Shown: positions 34,116 through 41,550 of the stretch, piece by piece
Layout: each line of letters begins with the position of its first letter
Position numbering within the stretch: position 1 is the stretch's first letter
IMG/VR virus record: IMGVR_UViG_3300032294_002797
Location: 1-64,000 of that record
Length of the DNA stretch: 64,000 nucleotides
Strand: one strand, 5' to 3'
Source: a virus
The notes under the pieces: model-generated
What the model saw: the letters and a program-made list of their open reading frames with translations, nothing else
The model's database searches: none
Told to the model about the DNA's origin: nothing
Program-made: the position numbers and the translations under genes

Positions 34116-34131
34116 AACTTTTTAGGCTTTA

Positions 34132-34344
34132 TTACTTATTCCAATTAACATACCACTCTTGCCCATCTTGGCTCATCGTGCGAAGGAACCCACGCTTCCT
34201 CCAGTACCTATCTTGCATATACTGGTCATATATTCCCCATACCTTAGCAAATACCCAAAATCCCACATTACCCACAAGGTATAGAAACCCAAACATGAGA
34301 GAGATGGTCACAACCCACATACCCATAATCCAAAGCGTAGTCAT
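34132..34344 (-). CDS. Membrane protein, 70 aa
   Basis: A long N-terminal hydrophobic region (LWIMGMWVVTISLMFGFLYL and GNVGFWVFAKVWG, probably one long or two short helices), then a basic Trp-rich tail (YWRKRGFLRTMSQDGQEW). Unassigned. Confidence 0.7.
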   Translation of the reverse strand: MTTLWIMGMWVVTISLMFGFLYLVGNVGFWVFAKVWGIYDQYMQDRYWRKRGFLRTMSQDGQEWYVNWNK

Positions 34345-34358
34345 TTGTTTTTCCTTAG

Positions 34359-34544
34359 TTAGTTAGCAAAACCAATATAGTCGCAAACCACACACTTGTC
34401 AAGATACATGGATCGGAAACCCACATTCTCGATTTCCATGGTAAACAGGAGACGGTTTCCATTCATATACTTGAACGAAACCACCTTACCCGTAAACTTC
34501 TCACCCGTACCGTACTCAACCGAAAGAATGTTTCCAATCGTCAT
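34359..34544 (-). CDS. Beta-rich hypothetical protein, 61 aa
   Basis: ATG at 34544 (MTIGNILSVEYGTGEKF) after AGGAAAAAGAAA. TGKVVSFKYMNGNRLLF suggests a small beta barrel (KOW/SH3-like layout, tentative). Upstream of 34132 in an operon. Confidence 0.68.
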   Translation of the reverse strand: MTIGNILSVEYGTGEKFTGKVVSFKYMNGNRLLFTMEIENVGFRSMYLDKCVVCDYIGFAN

Positions 34545-34664
34545 TTTCTTTTTCCTTTTCTCTTGTGTGTTTCTATTATACATACTTAATCGACCAATTC
34601 AAGAGAAAAATCCAGAAAATTTCAAATATAATTTCATGCCAAAGTTTAAAAAAATCTTGCTGTA

Positions 34665-34755
34665 AGTCGTTACGTAGCAAGTACTTACGTCAAATTTTTG
34701 GGCAAAAATTCGTCGTAACTCCTTATGCTGTAAGGGTTTACATCGAGTTTTTTGT
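34665..34755 (-). repeat. Family A bipartite repeat, copy 16
   Basis: GTAAGTCGTTACGTAGCAAG ... TACTTACGTC, AT-rich linker, CGTAACTCCTTATGCTGTAA ... GGGTTTACATC. Confidence 0.78.
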
Positions 34756-34770
34756 ACAGTGTACAGAAGA

Positions 34771-35085
34771 TTACCCCTCTGAGAAGGGGGATACTTCTTC
34801 TCCACACTCCATAATCGCGGCATATTGTGAGGCGAGAGCCTGCACACGCTCAGATGAGCCAGGCTTTCCCACACGCATGATCATATGATCAGTACCCCCC
34901 ACAAAGCGGGGATCGTTCTTTTCCACCTTACGCTTGCCCATATTCTTCAGGGCGGTTCGGTTGAATTTGATCACCTTCTCAACTTGGATATCTTCACCAT
35001 CTATGTTTTTCACTTCGGTAGGGATTGCTATTCCCAGGAAAACCATTCTGGCTTGTCGTTTTGCATTTCGGATAATCGGATACAT
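34771..35085 (-). CDS. Hypothetical protein, paralogue of 31296-31664
   Basis: 104 aa, with RNAKRQARMVFLGIAIPT, KVIKFNRTALKNMGK, NDPRFVGGTDHMIMRVGKPG and ASQYAAIMECGEEVSPF matching the 31296 protein. Lacks its 18-residue insert. The two copies are separated by 3 kb of unrelated genes. Confidence 0.78.
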   Translation of the reverse strand: MYPIIRNAKRQARMVFLGIAIPTEVKNIDGEDIQVEKVIKFNRTALKNMGKRKVEKNDPRFVGGTDHMIMRVGKPGSSERVQALASQYAAIMECGEEVSPFSEG

Positions 35086-35126
35086 TTCTTTTTCTTTCTG
35101 TTTAGAGTGTAGGATTGTTGGATAAC

Positions 35127-35357
35127 TTAGGGAAGCCAGGCATCATCCACAACATAGCCCATCTCGTCAACTTCAATCCAACCACCATCATCACAGAATC
35201 CAATTTCCTCATCTATGTTAATCTGGTTAAACTTATTAACCCTTGCCAGAAGATCACCAGCAAAAGCAACCCTATTCACCAGAGTATCGAGCGAAGTCTT
35301 ATTGAGGAACTCGGTCAACTCAGTCACAGTATTCAGAACAATCAGGTTAGCAAACAT
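35127..35357 (-). CDS. Hypothetical protein, 76 aa
   Basis: MFANLIVLNTVTELTEFLNK and SLDTLVNRVAFAGDLLARV helices, then an acidic beta-rich end (CDDGGWIEVDEMGYVVDD). Purine-rich leader. First gene of the 35357-34771 operon. Confidence 0.72.
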   Translation of the reverse strand: MFANLIVLNTVTELTEFLNKTSLDTLVNRVAFAGDLLARVNKFNQINIDEEIGFCDDGGWIEVDEMGYVVDDAWLP

Positions 35358-35395
35358 TTTTCTTTCTCTCTTTTTTCTCTTTTTCTTATATCGAC

Positions 35396-35423
35396 ATTAT
35401 ACCATGCTTTCTTGAAACTTCAA
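35396..35423 (-). promoter_or_regulatory. Promoter of 35357 operon
   Basis: TTGAAG, 16 bp, TATAAT; no CGATA in the spacer. Confidence 0.6.
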
Positions 35424-35524
35424 GAGAAAAATAGGAATTTTTATGTCAAGAGATTTTGACAAAACTTTTACGATTTATCGGCCCGATTGGCACACCTTTT
35501 GCTATCGCAAGAGTCATGCCAAAA

Positions 35525-35612
35525 AAAGTTGTTGTAAGTGCTTGTGGCATAAGGAGTTACATCAAATTTTTGGGGGCAAATATACCCTAAGTCCTTATAC
35601 CACAATAGGTTA
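35525..35612 (-). repeat. Family A bipartite repeat, copy 17 (last)
   Basis: TGTAAGTGCTTGTGGCATAA, GGAGTTACATCAAA linker, CCTAAGTCCTTATACC ... AATAGGTTAGG. None occur to the right of this point. Confidence 0.75.
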
Positions 35613-35817
35613 GGGGGTTTTTTCGTTTATGTTACCCATTTCCCCCAAACTTCGAAAATCGCCCGGTGGTACAAACATAATAAGGACACAATAAAGTAAA
35701 TGTATCACCTAAACCACCCCTATAGACCCACTTTAATGATAAACTTAAATAATTTATGGGTTGTTGCTAGTAACCAGAGTAGCTTTTATTGTCTAAAAAT
35801 ACAGTTAATATACAACA

Positions 35818-35839
35818 AAAGGCGAGTTTCCCCGCCTTT
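35818..35839 (-). terminator. Terminator of the DNA-binding protein gene
   Basis: AAAGGCG/CGCCTTT stem with 8-nt loop followed on the minus strand by TTTTGTTG, about 33 nt past the stop at 35873. Confidence 0.7.
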
Positions 35840-35872
35840 GCTGCAACACACATTAGTATTTAAATTAAATTA

Positions 35873-36091
35873 TCAAACTGTAGTAGAAGACTTAGTAGTA
35901 TTAATCTTTTTTGGTCTTCCCCTATTCTTTTTCAGAGCCAACTTACGACGCTGTCTACGAATCATAGATGTGCTGATATTTTGCCCTGTCATTTCTGTTA
36001 ACTTGGCCGCTAGTCCGTCATCAGATAATGCAGCATGATTATTCTGAATGTAATCTAATTCACTACTAGACCATTTTTTATAATTAGCCAT
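35873..36091 (-). CDS. Small DNA-binding regulator (HTH with AT-hook-like tail)
   Basis: 72 aa. KKWSSSELDYIQNNHAALSD then LAAKLTEMTGQNISTSMIRR reads as a Myb/SANT-like or HTH helix set (the W-S-x-x-E-x-x-x-I start is typical). RGRPKK near residue 58 is an AT-hook-like motif. It lies next to the divergent palindromic promoter region and is transcribed away from the late genes, so it probably represses or activates across that region (inference). Confidence 0.75.
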   Translation of the reverse strand: MANYKKWSSSELDYIQNNHAALSDDGLAAKLTEMTGQNISTSMIRRQRRKLALKKNRGRPKKINTTKSSTTV

Positions 36092-36104
36092 TTTTTATTT
36101 CCTT

Positions 36105-36165
36105 TGTAAAGTTGACAAATTGCCACAACAACCTATTATAATAGGTATTGACCTATTTTGCGCAA
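36105..36165. promoter_or_regulatory. Divergent early/late switch region with palindrome
   Basis: The 14-bp palindrome CCTATTATAATAGG (36131-36144) supplies -10-like boxes to both strands. The minus strand has TTGCGC-16-TATTAT into the regulator gene; the plus strand has TTGACA (36112) about 19 bp from TATAAT, and a second TTGACC at 36149. This is the only point where transcription switches from leftward to rightward. Confidence 0.6.
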
Positions 36166-36174
36166 GGTAAAATT

Positions 36175-36360
36175 ATGAGTAATTCCAAAAAAATCACCAA
36201 TGTTGCTTCTGTGCTGTGTACTAAAGCTTCAGGATGTATCGAAAATATAGCGGATGATCTTAACCAACCAGATGGAAAGTGTATAGCAGAGCTTATAAAT
36301 GACCAAGAAAAATCTCAAGCCCAAGAAATGCCCATCAACACTTCCGAACAATGTAAATGA
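36175..36360 (+). CDS. Hypothetical protein, 61 aa
   Basis: ATG at 36175 (MSNSKKITNVASVLC). Acidic C-terminal half. First gene of the rightward operon; its end overlaps the sigma-like gene in another frame. Unassigned. Confidence 0.6.
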   Translation: MSNSKKITNVASVLCTKASGCIENIADDLNQPDGKCIAELINDQEKSQAQEMPINTSEQCK

Positions 36361-36955
36361 GCAAGAATTTTTGACAGTATTGGATAATATTAGTAAAAGA
36401 TTGGCCTATAAATTCCAGTTCGGCTATCATAGTTTTGAGGATATGAAACAGCAGGCAGCCATATTTGCTCTAGAAGGCCTGGAAAAATATGACAAAAAAC
36501 GCCCCTTAGAAAACTTCTTATGGACCCACGTAAGAAATAGGCTATTTAACTATAAACGAGATAATTATCAAAGACCCGATAAACCCTGTATTAGTTGTAG
36601 ATTTTTTGATAAACATTGTAAGAACTCTACTAATCAGTGTTTAGAATATACAAATAAAGATGACTGCGAAGAATATGCAGCATGGAATAATAGAAACTCT
36701 AGAAAAAAGAACATAATGAAACCGGTAGGAATAGACGATCTGTCTGAAAGTCTCACCAGTGGAAATGCCAAACATTCAATATTAGATATTGTAGCTAATG
36801 AACAAATAATCACCCTGTTAGACAAACATATTCCTGCACAATACAGAGAAACATACTTGAGATTGAAGCATGGAGATAAAGTCTATAAGTCAGATCTCGT
36901 TAAATTAACCAAAGTTATTAAAAATATTTTATCTGAAAATAATTATGACATCTAA
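36299..36955 (+). CDS. Sigma-70-family-like factor with Cys-rich insertion
   Basis: 218 aa. Residues about 35-88 (YHSFEDMKQQAAIFALEGLEKY and then RPLENFLWTHVRNRLFNYKRD) match sigma region 2.1-2.3 as in phage late sigma factors: an SFED-like start, A-x-x-A-L-x-x-Y-D, and an F-L-W/Y-T-H-V-R-N-R motif. A CISCRFFDKHC ... CLEY ... DDCEEY stretch follows, suggesting an inserted zinc site. The C-terminus could be a reduced region 4. Position at the head of the late operon supports a late-transcription role. The start could be at a later ATG. Confidence 0.8.
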   Translation: MTKKNLKPKKCPSTLPNNVNEQEFLTVLDNISKRLAYKFQFGYHSFEDMKQQAAIFALEGLEKYDKKRPLENFLWTHVRNRLFNYKRDNYQRPDKPCISCRFFDKHCKNSTNQCLEYTNKDDCEEYAAWNNRNSRKKNIMKPVGIDDLSESLTSGNAKHSILDIVANEQIITLLDKHIPAQYRETYLRLKHGDKVYKSDLVKLTKVIKNILSENNYDI

Positions 36956-37781
36956 TTCTAAAATACCTAAAAAAAGAGGACAATTAAGTTTAGATGAAGA
37001 AAAATATATTAGAGATAATATTACAACATTAAGTATTGATGAAATTGCTCAACATTTAAATCGAAGCTCAACTCCTATCGAGAGATACATTAGAGAATCT
37101 AAAATCAATTTATCGTCTCACGAAGAACAAATTAATGATCGAATACTTAGACAAAAACTATATACAAAAACATTTTGGCCAGAAATAGAAAAACAATTTG
37201 ATAAAGATAGCGGAGAATTAGCATATTTTGAAAATACATGGATAGGACTCATCAAACAATTTAGAGAAGACGTTTTAGCAGCAGAAGAATTACAAATTAA
37301 ACAGTTTATTACAATAGATATTCTCATCAATCGCAGTATGAAAGAAAGAAAGCGACACATAGCTGACACTGAAAAGCTTCAGGTACAAGTCGATAAAGAA
37401 TATACTAAACCAGAGGACCAAAGAGATATTGCTAAATTGTCTAATTTAGAAACACAACTAAGTTTCGCTAGAAATAGTATTGCTAATTATACTAATGAAT
37501 ATACTAAACTATTAAATGAACAACAAAAGATAAGCAAAGATTTAAAAGCTACGCGAGAACAGCGCATAAAACGCATAGAAGATGGTAAAAGCTCTTGGAT
37601 AGGCTTAATACGAATGTTAGAAGATGAAAATATTAGAGAAAAAGAAGGAAGACAAATGGAAATTATGGCTATGGCGGTAGAAAAAAGTAAAAATAAACTA
37701 GCTGAATACCACGAATATGCAGATCAAATAGTAGACAGCCCATTACTCACACCAGAAATCATTTTAGACAGAGGAGAATAG
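36945..37781 (+). CDS. HTH/coiled-coil protein, candidate small terminase subunit
   Basis: 278 aa. An N-terminal HTH-like unit (LSLDEEKYIRDNITTLSIDE and IAQHLNRSSTPIERYIRE) is followed by a long coiled-coil region at residues about 130-240 (ERKRHIADTEKLQVQVDKEY and similar). DNA-binding plus oligomerisation architecture and location upstream of the large terminase suit a TerS or a terminase-associated protein. No direct family match; a regulator is the alternative. Confidence 0.55.
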   Translation: MTSNSKIPKKRGQLSLDEEKYIRDNITTLSIDEIAQHLNRSSTPIERYIRESKINLSSHEEQINDRILRQKLYTKTFWPEIEKQFDKDSGELAYFENTWIGLIKQFREDVLAAEELQIKQFITIDILINRSMKERKRHIADTEKLQVQVDKEYTKPEDQRDIAKLSNLETQLSFARNSIANYTNEYTKLLNEQQKISKDLKATREQRIKRIEDGKSSWIGLIRMLEDENIREKEGRQMEIMAMAVEKSKNKLAEYHEYADQIVDSPLLTPEIILDRGE

Positions 37782-37786
37782 TACAG

Positions 37787-38761
37787 ATGAAAACAGCTAT
37801 TATTACAGGAATAACAGGTCAGGATGGATCATATTTAGCTGAACTACTACTAGACAAGGAATATAAAGTAATAGGATGTTATCGTAGATCTAGTATTAAT
37901 AGTTTTGAAAGAATTAAGCACATAATAAAAGCCCCCAATTTAATTTTAGAAGAATTTGACCTCACAGACTCATCATGTTCTCATACATTAATTAATAAAT
38001 ATAGTCCTGATGAGATATACAATCTTGCAGCACAAAGCCATGTAGGAACCAGCTTCAAGCAACCATCTACCACTTTCGAGATAGATACTATAGGAGTTGT
38101 ACACTGGCTAGAAGCCATACGAAGTCATGGCTCAGCCATAAAGTTTTATCAGGCTAGTACTAGCGAAATGTTTGGTCGTAATTTTAGCATATCTAATGAT
38201 GGGAAAAAATATCAAGATGAAAATACCGAATTAATACCTCAGAGCCCATACGGAGTAGCCAAAGTAGCAAGTCACAGAATGTTGCAGATTTATCGTGAAG
38301 CATATGGTATTTTTGCTTGTTCTGGAATATTGTTTAATCACGAAAGTCCACGACGCGGGGACAATTTTGTTACTCGTAAAATCACAAAATATATAGGAGA
38401 CTTAGTGAAAGGTAAAACCAATGATACCTTAAAATTAGGCAATTTAAATGCTAGTAGAGATTGGGGACATGCTAAAGACTATGTATATGCTATGCATCTT
38501 ATGTTGCAACATAAAGTAGCTGATGACTATGTTATTTGCACCGGCTCTACATATACTGTGTTAGACTTTTTAAAGAAAGCCTTTGAAATAGTCAATCTTG
38601 ATTATAAGAAGTATGTAGATATTGATCCTTCATTATATAGACCAGCAGAGGTTCAGTATCTTAGGGGAGTCAATACTAAAGCACAACAGCAATTAGGCTG
38701 GAAACCATCTACAACTTTTGATGATTTGGTAAAAGAAATGGTTTTACACGATACTAATTAG
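37787..38761 (+). CDS. gmd: GDP-mannose 4,6-dehydratase
   Basis: 324 aa, extended SDR enzyme converting GDP-D-mannose to GDP-4-keto-6-deoxy-D-mannose with NADP. Rossmann GxxGxxG as TGITGQDGSYLAE (residues 7-19), LAAQSHVGTSF after strand 4, catalytic STSEMFG, and the YGVAK Tyr-x-x-x-Lys dyad (about residues 154-158). LNASRDWGHAKDYV and a YRPAEV motif near the C-terminus match the family. No epimerase or transferase partner is in the window. Likely used for phage glycan or to alter host surface sugars. It sits between the TerS candidate and TerL, an unusual place. Confidence 0.95.
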   Translation: MKTAIITGITGQDGSYLAELLLDKEYKVIGCYRRSSINSFERIKHIIKAPNLILEEFDLTDSSCSHTLINKYSPDEIYNLAAQSHVGTSFKQPSTTFEIDTIGVVHWLEAIRSHGSAIKFYQASTSEMFGRNFSISNDGKKYQDENTELIPQSPYGVAKVASHRMLQIYREAYGIFACSGILFNHESPRRGDNFVTRKITKYIGDLVKGKTNDTLKLGNLNASRDWGHAKDYVYAMHLMLQHKVADDYVICTGSTYTVLDFLKKAFEIVNLDYKKYVDIDPSLYRPAEVQYLRGVNTKAQQQLGWKPSTTFDDLVKEMVLHDTN

Positions 38762-38763
38762 CT

Positions 38764-39033
38764 ATGTTTAGAAATTTTAAAGATCCTGCCTATAAAAAAT
38801 GGAGAGAACAAGTATATCAAAGAGATAAGTATAAATGCAGATGGCCTAATTGTAATATGAAAAAAAAATTAAACGCCCATCACATCAAAACTTGGTCAAA
38901 TTATCCCGGTTTGAGATTTAACACAGAAAATGGTATTACATTGTGTAAATATCATCATGATTTAATTAAGGGTATGGAAGAAATATATGCTGCAACTTTT
39001 TTAAGAATTTTAGCTAATGATAGACTTCAGTAA
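38764..39033 (+). CDS. HNH endonuclease, 89 aa
   Basis: YKKWREQVYQRDKYKCRWPN then KLNAHHIKTWSNYPGLRF and NGITLCKYHHDL: a compact HNH with CxxxxC, HH-I and C-x-x-H-H ligands. The N-terminal R-D-x-Y-x-C is typical. HNH proteins next to terminases often assist packaging-site cleavage in some phages; it could equally be a homing enzyme. Confidence 0.88.
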   Translation: MFRNFKDPAYKKWREQVYQRDKYKCRWPNCNMKKKLNAHHIKTWSNYPGLRFNTENGITLCKYHHDLIKGMEEIYAATFLRILANDRLQ

Positions 39034-39496
39034 TTTTCATATAATTATAGATACCAGAGAACAACATCCATGGTCTTTCGATCACATGGAAAAAAGTATA
39101 TCTAAATTAGATACTGGGGATTATTCCTTAAAAGGATTAGAACATATTTTTTGTATAGAGCGTAAAGGTAGTGTAAGTGAATTTGCTAATAATATTACAG
39201 AAAAAAGATTTAAAGATGTTATTGAAAGAATGAATAAAATACCTAATTCTTTCTTACTATGTGAATTTGATCTAGAAGATGTTTTAATATATCCTGTGGG
39301 ATCTAATGTTCCTAAACGCATGTGGGATAAGTTAAAAATATCGCCTAAATTTATTTTGAAACACATGATAGAATTACAAATAATATATAATATTAAACTG
39401 GTATTTTGTGGTAATGCATCTAATGCCGAAAAGATGGCTATCAGTATCATGAGAAAAATTTATGAATATCACGGACAGCCAAAAACAGATCTTTGA
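39017..39496 (+). CDS. ERCC4-domain nuclease
   Basis: 159 aa. HIIIDTREQHPWSFDH, KLDTGDYSLKGLEHIF, then CIERKGSVSEFANNI: the D-x-R-E-x ... G-D-Y ... E-R-K catalytic signature of the ERCC4/XPF nuclease fold. Overlaps the HNH gene (17 nt) and TerL (35 nt). Likely structure-specific endonuclease in replication-packaging processing. Confidence 0.9.
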   Translation: MIDFSNFHIIIDTREQHPWSFDHMEKSISKLDTGDYSLKGLEHIFCIERKGSVSEFANNITEKRFKDVIERMNKIPNSFLLCEFDLEDVLIYPVGSNVPKRMWDKLKISPKFILKHMIELQIIYNIKLVFCGNASNAEKMAISIMRKIYEYHGQPKTDL

Positions 39497-41495
39497 CGAT
39501 GCTTGGCTAGACCTAGGAGATCTTAATTCTCTTAGTATAGCAAGCAATCCAATGATTGGTAGATCAGAACAGGATATAGAAAATCCAGATTTACATCTTA
39601 TAAAGTTATTAAAAAGTCCTAGATACATAGCAACAACATGTAAATTACTATTTAATATAGAATTGCATCCTATGCAAGTAGTAATTCTACAAGAATTTTG
39701 GGAAAGACCATTTCCTATGTATATCGCTAGTCGTGGTTGGGGTAAATCTTTTCTTTTAGCTTTATATTCTATATTACGATGTATTTTTAATCCTGGTACT
39801 AAAATTGTAATAGTTGGCGCAGCTTTTAGGCAGAGTAAAATTATTTTTGAGTATATGGAAACTATCTGGAGAGGCAGTCCTATTCTGAGAAGTATTTTTA
39901 ATGGTAATGATGATGGTCCTCGTCGAGATGTTGATAGATGTACTATTAGATTAGGAGATAGTTGGACCATAGCTGTTCCTATGGGAGATGGTAGCAAAAT
40001 CAGAGGTTTAAGAGCTCATATTATTATTGCGGACGAGTTTGCATCTATATCTCCGGATATTTATGAAACAGTAGTCGCTGGTTTCGCAGCAGTTTCAGCT
40101 AGTCCTATCCAGAATGTTAAAGAACAAGCCAAAAAAAGAGCCATGATCGAAGCAGGAGTATGGAATGAAGAACTAGAACAGCTAAGTCAAAAAATGGGTA
40201 ATCAGGCTATTATATCAGGAACAGCAGACTATTCATTCAAACATTTTGCTAATTATTGGAAACGATATAAAACTATTATAGAAAGCAAAGGAGATAATAA
40301 AAAATTAGAAGAAATTTTTAATGGTGAAGTACCAGAAAATTTTAATTGGAAAGACTATAGTATTATTAGAATACCATATGAACTCATACCTAAAGGCTTC
40401 ATGGATGACAAACAGGTTGCTAGAGCAAAAGCCACCATTCATACTGGCATATATAATATGGAATATGCAGCATGCTTTACGGCTGACAGCGATGGGTTTT
40501 TTAAGAGAAGTTTAATCGAAAGTTGTGTCACTAGCGATACACGACCCATTATATTAAATAACCAGATCATTGTCTTTGATTCTGTTACTACTGGCAATAA
40601 TTTTAGTAAATATATCTATGGTATCGACCCAGCCTCTGAAAGAGATAATTTTAGTATTGTAGTCTTAGAACTACATCCTGATCATGCTAGAATTGTTTAT
40701 TGTTGGACTACTAATAGAACTAATTTTAAAGAGCGTCAAAAAACTGGTTTAATTAATGAATATGATTTTTATAGTTTTTGCGCTCGTAAAATCCGAAACT
40801 TAATGAAAGTATTTCCTCCTTTGAAAATAGGAATGGATGCTCAGGGTGGTGGTATAGCTATCGAAGAGTCGCTGCATGATCCGTCAAAATTAGAAAATGG
40901 AGAAATATTGATATGGCCTACTATCAATAGAGACAAGCCTAAGGATACAGATGATCAGCCAGGACATCATATATTAGAGCTGGTACAATTTGCTAAAGCA
41001 GACTGGACTAGTCAAGCTAATCATGGCTTACGAAAAGATTTAGAAGATAAAGTATTATTATTTCCTAGATTTGATCCTCTTACATTGGGCTTAGCTTTAG
41101 ATCAAGAGGGCAAAAATATTCTAGACACCGATCTTAATCCTTTATATGATAGCTTAAGTGAGTGCATATTGGAAATAGAAGAATTAAAGAATGAACTTAC
41201 CACTATTGTAATGACACAAACAAGTACAGGATCTGGAGGTCGTGATCGTTGGGATACTCCAGAGGTTAAATTACAAAATGGAAAAAAGGGTAGACTACGT
41301 AAAGACAGATATAGCGCACTATTAATAGCTAATATGATAGCTAGACAATTAAAGACATATTTGGTAGCACCATCTTATGATGTTATTGGAGGAAATAGAA
41401 CGGAAATAGTGAAACAAGATGGTCAATTATACAAAGGCCCTGAATGGTTTACTTCTGGAGCTAATGAAGACCTATATAATGGCATATATCGATAA
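39462..41495 (+). CDS. terL: Terminase large subunit
   Basis: 677 aa. Walker A SRGWGKSFLL (residues about 90-99), Walker B with catalytic Glu IIIADEFASI (about 186-195). The nuclease domain includes GIDPASERDNFSIV and later KIGMDAQGGGIA, giving the metal-binding Asp residues. Powers DNA packaging into proheads and cuts concatemers. The ATG at 39462 overlaps the ERCC4 gene by 35 nt; a later start is possible. Confidence 0.95.
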   Translation: MNITDSQKQIFDDAWLDLGDLNSLSIASNPMIGRSEQDIENPDLHLIKLLKSPRYIATTCKLLFNIELHPMQVVILQEFWERPFPMYIASRGWGKSFLLALYSILRCIFNPGTKIVIVGAAFRQSKIIFEYMETIWRGSPILRSIFNGNDDGPRRDVDRCTIRLGDSWTIAVPMGDGSKIRGLRAHIIIADEFASISPDIYETVVAGFAAVSASPIQNVKEQAKKRAMIEAGVWNEELEQLSQKMGNQAIISGTADYSFKHFANYWKRYKTIIESKGDNKKLEEIFNGEVPENFNWKDYSIIRIPYELIPKGFMDDKQVARAKATIHTGIYNMEYAACFTADSDGFFKRSLIESCVTSDTRPIILNNQIIVFDSVTTGNNFSKYIYGIDPASERDNFSIVVLELHPDHARIVYCWTTNRTNFKERQKTGLINEYDFYSFCARKIRNLMKVFPPLKIGMDAQGGGIAIEESLHDPSKLENGEILIWPTINRDKPKDTDDQPGHHILELVQFAKADWTSQANHGLRKDLEDKVLLFPRFDPLTLGLALDQEGKNILDTDLNPLYDSLSECILEIEELKNELTTIVMTQTSTGSGGRDRWDTPEVKLQNGKKGRLRKDRYSALLIANMIARQLKTYLVAPSYDVIGGNRTEIVKQDGQLYKGPEWFTSGANEDLYNGIYR

Positions 41496-41550
41496 TTAGT
41501 GTATGAATAGATAATTCAATTACAATACTATTACATTTAGAATATAAATT

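Larger units (their letters stand above)
33773..34131 (-). other. Repeat-rich gap without a gene
   Basis: Holds a half family A repeat (33840-33880), an AT-rich stretch with AGTGCTGTAGCATTTTGCGT and short direct repeats of GTAGCATT, and a full family A repeat (34025-34115). Reading frames across it are repeat-derived. No clear promoter is seen for the gene at 33772. Confidence 0.6.
35358..35872 (-). other. Gap at the end of the minus-strand block
   Basis: 515 nt with the promoter at 35396, a family A repeat (35525-35612), about 200 nt of AT-rich DNA in which I see no gene, and the terminator at 35818. Confidence 0.6.

Noticed and set aside
16811-35612. CRISPR array
   Set aside because: Family A copies are 0.5-3 kb apart with genes between them, not regular spacers, and no cas genes are present.
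811-39033. Insertion sequence or integron
   Set aside because: Although five HNH genes and inverted repeats occur, no transposase, terminal repeats at both ends or target duplications are visible.
39374-39997. 207-codon minus-strand frame
   Set aside because: Antisense to the ERCC4 and terminase genes, which have clear motifs; no ribosome-binding site.
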